Source: Bacillota bacterium (GTDB taxonomy: Bacteria > Bacillota > Clostridia > Lachnospirales > Lachnospiraceae). Taken from it: DNA of 32,917 nt. This document shows, one piece after another, positions 6,166 to 13,077 of the stretch; the first letter of the stretch is position 1, and each line of letters begins with the position of its first letter. The notes under the pieces are model-generated. The model was given only the letters and a program-made list of their open reading frames with translations, was not told where the DNA came from and searched no databases. The position numbers and the translations under genes are program-made. The DNA lies in the NCBI GenBank assembly GCA_023428885.1, contig JAEYWQ010000230.1:1-32917 (forward strand), in the 5' to 3' direction.

Positions 6166-7383
6166 ATGAAGGAAAGAAAGTTCTATCTATCAAAAATGCT
6201 AGTCATATTATTAAGTATGGCTCTTAGTATAATATCACTACCTGTATCTCCAACGAAGGCACAGGGTTTCAATAAGCTATTGGCAGCAGTAACTACACAA
6301 AAGGAAATTGGTTTTTCAAAATCTTTTGTTACTCTTGCTTTAGGAGAATCAACAATCATCGATTTTTTCTCCAATGGAGAGGCAGTTTCCTATCGTGTGG
6401 GAGATCCTAGAATCGCAAGCATTAATCACTCCGGTAAAGTAGAGAGCTTAGCTCCGGGCAGAACCTTTGTATATGCAAGCTTCAATGGGAAGACTTATCG
6501 ATGCGTTCTCGCTGTCTATGAAAAGAGAATATCCGTCAGCGAAACAAAGAAAACGATTTACCGGGAGGACGTGCTCAATGCTACCTTAAAGAATCGTAAG
6601 GACAAAGAAAGTCTCATGGTAGAAGTTGTAAATCCAGCAATCATTGATGCTAAAATAAGTGACTATGTCGGTGATAAGGCCACAATTAACTTGACACCAA
6701 AGAAGATAGGCAGCACCACATTGATTTTAAAGCGTAGCAATTCAGTTGAAGAACTCAGAGTTAAGATAACAGTGGCTCAAAAGAATGAATTAACTGCGGT
6801 TGATATCTATAAAAAACTCTCTCCTGCCATGGTAGAAATTCAAGTTAAGACAGCAGATGGAGATGAGGGGATAGGCTCCGGCTTCTTTATTGACAAGAAT
6901 AAAATCCTGACCAATTATCATGTTATCGAGGGTGCAGTTTCTATTGTAGCCATTACTTATGATGGAGTTGAATATCCAGCTCGGTATTTATATGATTATG
7001 ACGAGGAGTTTGACTTATGTATCATTGGCGTTGATGCCAATCATAAGGCAGTGGAGATATCTTATGCACCTGTAATAACAGGTGAGCGTATCTTTACCAT
7101 CGGCAGTCCATATGGTTTGACTGGAACCTTTTCCACTGGTCTTATTTCCAAGGCATATCGGCAGCTGGATACAGATATCATCTATACGCAGATATCAGCC
7201 TCCATATCGCGTGGAAATAGTGGAGGACCTCTCATTAATCGTTTTGGGGAAGTAATTGGTGTGAATACTTTGACGCGTAGCGAAGGGCAGAACCTGAATT
7301 TTGCAGTTCCTATTACATATTTAATGGATCTAAGCACAAGTTCACAAAGTCATATCTCGGAATATTATGATTTAAATAAGTAA
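6166..7383 (+). CDS. Exported trypsin-like serine protease with Ig-like N-domain
   Basis: A 405-residue protein with a signal peptide (residues ~1-32). A Big_2-like Ig domain covers residues ~45-120 (RIASINHSGKVESLAPGRTFVYA) and a second beta-rich segment covers 121-205. A trypsin/HtrA-type domain runs from ~210 with the complete triad H252 (NYHVIEG), D283 (EFDLCII) and S352 (GNSGGPL). There is no C-terminal PDZ domain, so it is not a classical DegP. It probably acts at the cell surface or outside the cell on misfolded or matrix proteins. It starts 12 bp after its degenerate paralogue (AGGGGGCC before the ATG), so the pair are a tandem duplication in one operon. Substrates are unknown. Confidence 0.88.
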   Translation: MKERKFYLSKMLVILLSMALSIISLPVSPTKAQGFNKLLAAVTTQKEIGFSKSFVTLALGESTIIDFFSNGEAVSYRVGDPRIASINHSGKVESLAPGRTFVYASFNGKTYRCVLAVYEKRISVSETKKTIYREDVLNATLKNRKDKESLMVEVVNPAIIDAKISDYVGDKATINLTPKKIGSTTLILKRSNSVEELRVKITVAQKNELTAVDIYKKLSPAMVEIQVKTADGDEGIGSGFFIDKNKILTNYHVIEGAVSIVAITYDGVEYPARYLYDYDEEFDLCIIGVDANHKAVEISYAPVITGERIFTIGSPYGLTGTFSTGLISKAYRQLDTDIIYTQISASISRGNSGGPLINRFGEVIGVNTLTRSEGQNLNFAVPITYLMDLSTSSQSHISEYYDLNK

Positions 7384-7503
7384 AGCTAGCATAAAGAGGT
7401 ACTTTAGTGCCAAATTGGATGTATAATCTTTGGTATCGATTAATATATTAGTTTAGAGAAACAGGCTGTAACTAAATTGGGCTAAACATTATTGGGGGTT
7501 TCG

Positions 7504-10026
7504 ATGCGAAAGAGCGAAGTTAAACTTAAACTATTACTAATTATTATTAGTATAATTATCATTGTGTTTATCATAATTAATAACTTTATAGGTGGTTCTG
7601 GACGAATAGTTACTGATCAGGCGAATAATAATGTGGAAGGTGACAGAATCAAGAGAGCAGAGGCCATGAGATACTTCAGCAACTTGTTCTACAGCAGAGA
7701 AGAATTGAAGAATCTAGCCTTTATCATTCCCAACGAATTCCTCTTAAAAGAAGAAGAAGCCAGCGAATATGCCAACGCGCTTTATACGATTGGCGTGATT
7801 AGTGAGAATAGCAATCTTGATATGTTTGAATTGGACAAGAATCTGACCTGTGGGGAATATCGCGATCTGCTATGGGCAACCGTGGATCTACTAGAGTTAG
7901 ACTATAAGAAGTTAAGCGCATTTCTACCACAGAGATTAACTCAAGTAGGGGTGGAGGATGAATTACTAAGGGATGAATTTTTGCTTTTGTATCAAGCAAT
8001 GCTTGACCAAATCAATGATCTTACTAATGAGAAGTTTTCCATAAAGAAATTATATTTGATAGCTCAGGATAACAAAGATGAGTCAAAGAATGTGAATAAA
8101 TCCTTGCAAAAGTGGATAAGCCAAGATGAAAATGCTTATTATGTGGACAGCCGTTATGTGAATGTAAAAGTGGACGACTATATCGAGGCAATTGTTAGCC
8201 AAGATGAGATTATCATGGTAAAGCAACACCTAACAGAAAAAGCCCAGCTAAATAATGTTTATTTTATTCAAGGGAAAGGTAAGTCGGTAACAGTATTTAT
8301 CAGTTCTATTCAGCGAGAATTTACTACTGTAAAACCACTGGGAGAAGAGTTTAGACAGGTGGTAGGAGATTTGACAATTCAGGATGGACTTGTTAGTGGA
8401 ATTACTATCAAAGCAGACGTGATTCGTGGCAAGGTACTGGTGACTGGAAAAGATGAAATCGAAGTAGAAGGTTATGGCGTGTTGCCATTACATGAAGATT
8501 ATCGAATCTACAAGGTATACGGTGAGCTTGCTATGGAAAAGTCCAATGGGATCTTAGTAGGTTATACTGTTACTGATTTTGTCGTTTCCGATGGTAAGAT
8601 TTGTGCAGCCTTGATTAAGGAAAAGATTAAAGCTGAAAATATTCGTGTTCTTATTAGTGCCTCTGGTTACCAATCCTTATATCATGATATAGTCACCTTT
8701 ACAGCAGATTCGGATTTTGTAGTGGATGATGGTAAAAATCAATCGAAGTTTAAAGCGGGCGATGAGGTTACGGTTACCAAGGACGCTAGGCTATTACAAA
8801 GTGGGAGAATTAAAATTGTATCAAGTTCGGGAGAAGGAAAGATTACTCTACTTAACTTAAGCCGAAATTATGGTGTTCCAAAATATCGTGGTAGTATCGA
8901 AATTGCTGTGACTGATCATGGTCTTGTGATTGTAAATGAACTTAGCATAGAGGAGTACTTGTATTCTGTTGTTCCGAGTGAGATGCCAACCAGTTATGGC
9001 CAGGAGGCTCTGAAGGTTCAGGCAGTTTGCGCAAGAAGCTATGCATTCAAACAATTGATGGCCAACAAATATAGTACTTATGGTGCACATGTTGATGATA
9101 GTGTAAATTGTCAGGTATATAATAATGTGGAGGAGAATGAAGCCTCCATTCTAGCAGTAAAAGATACCTATGGTCAAGTTATTATGTCGGATGGAGTAGT
9201 GCTAACTGCTTATTATTTCTCAACTTCTTGTGGTCATACAGCAAGTGTTGAGGATGTGTGGGAAAACTCTGAACATGCAAAGTATCTTACTGGTACACTT
9301 CAGTCAGACCAAGATTTCCAAGTTGATTTTTCAAAAGAAGCTAATTTTAGACAGTTTATCCTAGCGGATAGTGTTGAAGTTATGCAAAATTCCTCAAAGG
9401 TGTCAGAAGTTTTAGATACCTATGACAGCGGCTTCTTGATGTATCGTTGGAAGGTAACTTTGCCTGTGGAGGACTTAAGTAAGCAAATTAATTCCTATCT
9501 AGCGAGAAAATACAATAAAAGTTCTACAACCATATTCACCTATGTGGGTAAGGTAACGGATGAAGAGTTAAAAACTCTGAATGTGAAGGAACAACGCATC
9601 GTAGATGATATGATATTTATCAATAAACCAATTAAAAGTATTGGTACCGTCCGGGATATCAGGGTAACCTTGCGTGGTGAGAGCGGAATTATTAAGGAAA
9701 TGGTAATTGTGGGAACAGAAAAAACCATCCTAGTACGTTATCAAACCACAATCAGAACCTTATTGGCACCAAACGAAGCAGAGCTGGTAAGACTGGATGA
9801 AAGTACCATCAGCGGTATGACCTTATTGCCTAGTGCATTCTGTGTGATTGATACAGTAAGTAAGAATGGAAAAACCACAGCGATTAAGATTAGTGGAGGC
9901 GGTTTTGGTCATGGAGTGGGAATGTCGCAAAATGGTGTAAAAGCAATGACACAGCAAAATAAAACTTACGATCAGATCCTAAAACACTATTATATGGATT
10001 CTACCCTTTCAATGATTTATGATTAA
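7504..10026 (+). CDS. Membrane-anchored SpoIID-domain protein
   Basis: An 840-residue protein. A cytoplasmic basic start and one hydrophobic helix (residues ~9-27) anchor it, and the rest is extracytoplasmic. Residues ~30-460 are not recognised. The SpoIID domain runs from ~461 to the end: EEYLYSVVPSEMP with E493 at the position of the catalytic glutamate of Bacillus SpoIID, then EALKVQAVCARSYA, and the late signature GGGFGHGVGMSQNGVKAM. SpoIID is a peptidoglycan lytic transglycosylase of engulfment; related domains also occur in vegetative wall remodellers. At this length it is much larger than SpoIID (~340 aa), so a wall-remodelling homologue is more likely than the sporulation gene itself. 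ATG 7504 is preferred to the in-frame TTG 7492 because GGGGG lies between them. Confidence 0.85.
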   Translation: MRKSEVKLKLLLIIISIIIIVFIIINNFIGGSGRIVTDQANNNVEGDRIKRAEAMRYFSNLFYSREELKNLAFIIPNEFLLKEEEASEYANALYTIGVISENSNLDMFELDKNLTCGEYRDLLWATVDLLELDYKKLSAFLPQRLTQVGVEDELLRDEFLLLYQAMLDQINDLTNEKFSIKKLYLIAQDNKDESKNVNKSLQKWISQDENAYYVDSRYVNVKVDDYIEAIVSQDEIIMVKQHLTEKAQLNNVYFIQGKGKSVTVFISSIQREFTTVKPLGEEFRQVVGDLTIQDGLVSGITIKADVIRGKVLVTGKDEIEVEGYGVLPLHEDYRIYKVYGELAMEKSNGILVGYTVTDFVVSDGKICAALIKEKIKAENIRVLISASGYQSLYHDIVTFTADSDFVVDDGKNQSKFKAGDEVTVTKDARLLQSGRIKIVSSSGEGKITLLNLSRNYGVPKYRGSIEIAVTDHGLVIVNELSIEEYLYSVVPSEMPTSYGQEALKVQAVCARSYAFKQLMANKYSTYGAHVDDSVNCQVYNNVEENEASILAVKDTYGQVIMSDGVVLTAYYFSTSCGHTASVEDVWENSEHAKYLTGTLQSDQDFQVDFSKEANFRQFILADSVEVMQNSSKVSEVLDTYDSGFLMYRWKVTLPVEDLSKQINSYLARKYNKSSTTIFTYVGKVTDEELKTLNVKEQRIVDDMIFINKPIKSIGTVRDIRVTLRGESGIIKEMVIVGTEKTILVRYQTTIRTLLAPNEAELVRLDESTISGMTLLPSAFCVIDTVSKNGKTTAIKISGGGFGHGVGMSQNGVKAMTQQNKTYDQILKHYYMDSTLSMIYD

Positions 10027-10059
10027 GAAAGAATTCTGAATTGAAAACGGGGATGAGTA

Positions 10060-10107
10060 GAAAAAAGAACTTATGTAAAATAAGATGAGGTATTTTGCAT
10101 AAGTTCT
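10060..10107 (-). terminator. Terminator of the minus-strand YihY gene
   Basis: AGAACTTATG (10066-10075) with CATAAGTTCT (10098-10107), inner AAAATA/TATTTT. On the minus strand it is followed by TTTTTT (complement of 10061-10066). No T-run follows on the plus strand, so it serves mainly the leftward gene, though the hairpin lies between two convergent genes. Confidence 0.85.
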
Positions 10108-10139
10108 AAGAAATCTATTAAGGTTATGTTTTTATTTGA

Positions 10140-11030
10140 TTATAACTGGGAGTCGTCACTGGGATCAGGAGATGACTCCTTTTTAAATAACTTCTTAATC
10201 GCTGACATTACCGTCGGATTACTTAATACAGAATTCACTTCTGCCCCCACGTACATCATATACATACAGGCGTAAAGCCAAAGCATACATAAAACGATGG
10301 CGGTTAAGCTACCATAAGTATAAGAGAGATTACTCATGTTATCAATGTAAAAAGAATATAAATAGGAAAAAATCATCCATCCAGAGGCGCATAGGATAGA
10401 ACCTGGAAGTTCACGTATCAGTTTTGTTTTGCGATTCGGTATGATCGTATAAAGAAGTAAAAAGAATAAGATCAAAATGCACAAACCGACAATCGTACGA
10501 ATACTAATAATCAAAAGAGCGAAATCTGCTAATACTGGTACTTTAGCAGTTATCCATAGGTAAAGCTGATTACCAAAAACAAAGATAACTAGTAATACGA
10601 TTAGTAAGACTGCAAACAAAAAAGTATAAATCGCTGCTTTGAGTCTTACAAGAAAATAATTTCTCGTTTCTTGATTGGCATAAACACCATTCATACCTCT
10701 AGTAATGGAGAGGACACCTTTGGAGGAAGTCCATAAAGTAGCAATAATCGTTATGGTAAATACAGTAGTTGAAGTTGCTTTGGTATAAAGTTCTTGCACA
10801 ATTGAGATGGCAGAGCCTTGAAGTGCAGTTGGGAATATGGAACGGCAGGCATCTAATAATTCTTTCTCTGTAAATGGTAGAAAGCGTAATAAGGATAACA
10901 AAAACATGGCAAATGGAAAGAAGGATATAAAGAGAAAGAAGGCTGCCTGAGCAGAAAAGGCACTTACAAAATCATCTCTTAGTTTTCGACCAAAGACATG
11001 TATGATTTTAAGTATAGATAGAAACAGCAT
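10140..11030 (-). CDS. YihY/BrkB-family inner membrane protein
   Basis: A 296-residue integral membrane protein with about six hydrophobic helices. Family cues are the early AAFFLFISFFPFAMFLLSLL helix, the segment WTSSKGVLSITRGMNGVY, and the late YGSLTAIVLCMLWLYACMY helix followed by GAEVN. The family was formerly called ribonuclease BN or BrkB; its molecular function is unsettled. The C-terminus is short, charged and cytoplasmic (KKLFKKESSPDPSDD). A TTG at 11042 is in frame, but ATG 11030 has GGAGAG correctly spaced upstream. It is the only gene on this strand, convergent with the SpoIID-domain gene and divergent from the T-box/pheS unit. The spacer 11031-11295 shows nothing I can name. Confidence 0.9.
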   Translation of the reverse strand: MLFLSILKIIHVFGRKLRDDFVSAFSAQAAFFLFISFFPFAMFLLSLLRFLPFTEKELLDACRSIFPTALQGSAISIVQELYTKATSTTVFTITIIATLWTSSKGVLSITRGMNGVYANQETRNYFLVRLKAAIYTFLFAVLLIVLLVIFVFGNQLYLWITAKVPVLADFALLIISIRTIVGLCILILFFLLLYTIIPNRKTKLIRELPGSILCASGWMIFSYLYSFYIDNMSNLSYTYGSLTAIVLCMLWLYACMYMMYVGAEVNSVLSNPTVMSAIKKLFKKESSPDPSDDSQL

Positions 11031-11295
11031 GCCACTCTCCAATCTTTATAAATTTAACGATTCAGTAATCTCATTTAACATTACATTCTAAGGGACAAAG
11101 GCTTGGGTTCTGAATCGCTACTATAAATATATCGTTCTTGTATAGTATATTTTAATTTTGTTGTTATATGTAGATGATGAATAATAATCAAGTTAACTCA
11201 TTATCAAATCAGATCGGGATGTTGATTCTATTATATCATAACAACTGGAAATTGGTATGAGAATTTGTCGGATTGACGATTAAAGAATTGAACTC

Positions 11296-11323
11296 TTGAC
11301 AAGAATAATAATTATGTTACAAT
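11296..11323 (+). promoter_or_regulatory. Promoter of the pheS T-box leader
   Basis: TTGACA (11296-11301), a 16-bp spacer and TACAAT (11318-11323), with a start near 11330, directly before the T-box stem I sequence. Confidence 0.75.
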
Positions 11324-11329
11324 AAGCTC

Positions 11330-11618
11330 TATAAGAAAAAGGCTATGAAGGTGTTGCATTACGCAGTTAGATTATATTTTTCTATCAGAGAGAGGAAGTC
11401 ACTGGCTGAAAGCTTCCTTAAGTTCAGAATATAATTGAATTTCCCACCTGAGCTGTATATTTGAACTTCTAGAGAGTTGCTTTAGGATATTAGAATATAC
11501 CGTGAATGCACGTTACGCATAACTTTAAGTGTCCGATTAACTTTAGTTATTCGGGAATTAGGGTGGTACCGCGGGTTGATATTATACTCCGTCCCTTTGT
11601 TTGGGACGGAGTTTTTTT
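11330..11618 (+). promoter_or_regulatory. T-box leader (tRNA-Phe responsive)
   Basis: The canonical T-box sequence AGGGTGGTACCGCGGG is at 11560-11575, where TGGT would pair with the ACCA end of uncharged tRNA-Phe. Upstream are typical stem I elements (AGAGAGAGGAAGTCACTGGC and GAAAGCTTCC). The specifier region is GAATTTCCCACCTGAGC (11437-11453), with TTC at 11441-11443, the Phe codon. A strong terminator follows. Known mechanism: uncharged tRNA-Phe stabilises the antiterminator and allows read-through into pheS. The codon assignment agrees with the downstream genes. Confidence 0.95.
11586..11618 (+). terminator. T-box terminator
   Basis: A perfect 10-bp stem ACTCCGTCCC/GGGACGGAGT (11586-11595 and 11603-11612), loop TTTGTTT, followed by T7 (11612-11618). 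It is the off state of the pheS T-box. Confidence 0.95.
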
Positions 11619-11790
11619 AATTCCTAGGAAATTCTTCAGAATTTCCCAGGAATTAAAAAGGCACTACGTGCCAAGATGCACACGACCGGGTTAGGTAAAA
11701 TGTCGCAAAAATCGCGACACCCGGTCGGCGCGGAAACAAAGTGTGCTTTCTAAGGATCTTTGGTCGCGTGAGTGTGTAGAGCACACTTTG
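11617..11790 (+). repeat. Family A palindromic repeat, long copy A2
   Basis: Four hairpins in order. Hairpin 1 (11617-11656): TTAATTCCTAGGAAATTC, loop, GAATTTCCCAGGAATTAA. Hairpin 2 (11660-11672): GGCAC-TAC-GTGCC. Hairpin 3 (11683-11727): CGACCGGGT with ACCCGGTCG enclosing TGTCGC/GCGACA. Hairpin 4 (11737-11790): CAAAGTGTGCT with AGCACACTTTG. It begins on the T-run of the T-box terminator and lies inside the pheS leader, 29 bp before the start codon. Confidence 0.85.
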
Positions 11791-11819
11791 TTTAATTTAA
11801 AGAAAGGTAGGTAATTATC

Positions 11820-12839
11820 ATGAAAGAAAAGTTGAATGCAATTAAAGAACAGGTATTAAAGCAGATCCATAATTGTGAATCCTTGGATGTATTAAATGAG
11901 ATCCGAGTTGCTTACTTAGGTAAGAAAGGTGAATTAACAGAAGTATTAAAATCCTTAAAAGACGTTGCTCCGGAGGAGAGACCTGCATTTGGTCAGTTAG
12001 TGAATGACACCAGAGTTACGATTGAAGAACTTCTGGAGGAGAAAAAGCTAGCCTTTACTAAGGCATTACGTGAAGCAAAGTTAAAGTCAGAAACAATCGA
12101 CGTTACGCTACCAGCAAAAAAACCGATGCTTGGACATCGTCATCCTAATACCATCGCTTTAGAGGAAGCAGAGAGAATCTTCATTGGTATGGGTTATGAG
12201 GTAGTGGAAGGTCCAGAAATAGAGTATGATTATTACAACTTTGAAGCCTTGAACATTCCTGCCAATCATCCAGCAAAGGATGAACAGGATACCTTCTATG
12301 TTACCAGCAATATCTTACTTCGTACACAGACTTCACCAGTACAGGTTCATGAGATGGAAAAGGGAAAACTTCCAATCCGTATGATTGCTCCAGGTAGAGT
12401 ATTCCGTTCGGATGAGGTGGATGCAACTCATTCTCCAAGTTTCCATCAGATTGAAGGTTTGGTTATCGATAAAAATATTACCTTTGCTGATTTAAAGGGT
12501 ACCTTAGCAGAGTTTGCAAAACAACTATTTGGCGAAGAAACCAAAGTTAAATTTAGACCACATCATTTCCCATTTACAGAACCAAGTGCTGAAGTGGATG
12601 TATCCTGCTTTAAGTGTGGCGGTTCAGGATGTCGTTTCTGTAAAGGATCAGGCTGGATTGAAATCTTAGGCTGTGGTATGGTTCATCCGAACGTTTTAAG
12701 AATGAGTGGCATTGATCCTGAAGAATACACAGGCTTTGCATTTGGTGTAGGTCTTGAGCGTATTGCCTTATTAAAATATGAGATTGATGATATGAGATTA
12801 TTATACGAAAATGATATGAGATTCTTAAAACAGTTTTAA
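11820..12839 (+). CDS. pheS: Phenylalanyl-tRNA synthetase alpha subunit
   Basis: The catalytic subunit of the (alpha-beta)2 enzyme that charges tRNA-Phe. It has 339 residues, normal length. An N-terminal coiled-coil region (1-90) precedes the class II core: motif 1 region HPNTIALEEAERIFIGMGY, motif 2 PGRVFRSDEVDATHSPSFHQIEG and motif 3 FAFGVGLERIALLKY. A cysteine-rich insert (CFKCGGSGCRFCKGSGW, ~261-277) is usual for Firmicute PheS. The start follows AAAGAAAGGTAGG. Expression is controlled by the tRNA-Phe T-box. Its mRNA also carries the A2 repeat in the leader. Confidence 0.98.
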   Translation: MKEKLNAIKEQVLKQIHNCESLDVLNEIRVAYLGKKGELTEVLKSLKDVAPEERPAFGQLVNDTRVTIEELLEEKKLAFTKALREAKLKSETIDVTLPAKKPMLGHRHPNTIALEEAERIFIGMGYEVVEGPEIEYDYYNFEALNIPANHPAKDEQDTFYVTSNILLRTQTSPVQVHEMEKGKLPIRMIAPGRVFRSDEVDATHSPSFHQIEGLVIDKNITFADLKGTLAEFAKQLFGEETKVKFRPHHFPFTEPSAEVDVSCFKCGGSGCRFCKGSGWIEILGCGMVHPNVLRMSGIDPEEYTGFAFGVGLERIALLKYEIDDMRLLYENDMRFLKQF

Positions 12840-12843
12840 TGAT

Positions 12844-12913
12844 AATCAAATCTCGCGACTTAAGGCGTGAGATTTGATTAAAGATCTGACAGGGTTGAAA
12901 ACCGTGTCAGATC
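12844..12913 (+). repeat. Two hairpins in the pheS-pheT gap
   Basis: First hairpin: AATCAAATCTC (from 12844) with GAGATTTGATT (to 12879), CG/CG inside. Second: GATCTGACA (12883-12891) with TGTCAGATC (12905-12913), inner GGTT/AACC. Neither has a T-run, so they look like processing, stability or pausing structures rather than terminators, and pheT still needs read-through. Confidence 0.7.
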
Positions 12914-12956
12914 GAGCTTACGAAGTAAGCAATCATTTACGAGTAAGTAGCGAAGC

Positions 12957-13045
12957 GGATTACGAGTTATACATGGGTAATTACGCAGTGGATTACGAGT
13001 TATACATGGGTAATTACGAAGCGGATTACGAGTAATAGCGCAGCT
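12957..13045 (+). repeat. 33-bp tandem repeat before pheT
   Basis: Units starting GGATTACGAGTTATACATGG begin at 12957 and 12990, with a partial third (GGATTACGAGTAATAGCGCA) at 13023, an exact period of 33 bp. A more degenerate relative (TTACGAGTAAGTAGCGAAGC) lies at 12937-12956. It has no start codon, stop-free frame or ribosome site of its own. It occupies the space just before the pheT ribosome binding site AAAGGAGA. Confidence 0.8.
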
Positions 13046-13077
13046 GATTAAGAGTGTGAATTTGAAAGGAGATAGCT

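Noticed and set aside
7492..7503. TTG start for the SpoIID-domain protein
   Set aside because: The GGGGG ribosome site lies inside this stretch; ATG 7504 is better placed.
11506..11694. Small plus-strand ORF (62 codons) before pheS
   Set aside because: It lies across the T-box antiterminator/terminator and the A2 repeat, has no ribosome site, and encodes nothing recognisable.
12957..13045. CRISPR-like regular repeats
   Set aside because: The 33-bp units are head-to-tail with no unique spacers, and no cas genes are near; this is a simple tandem repeat.
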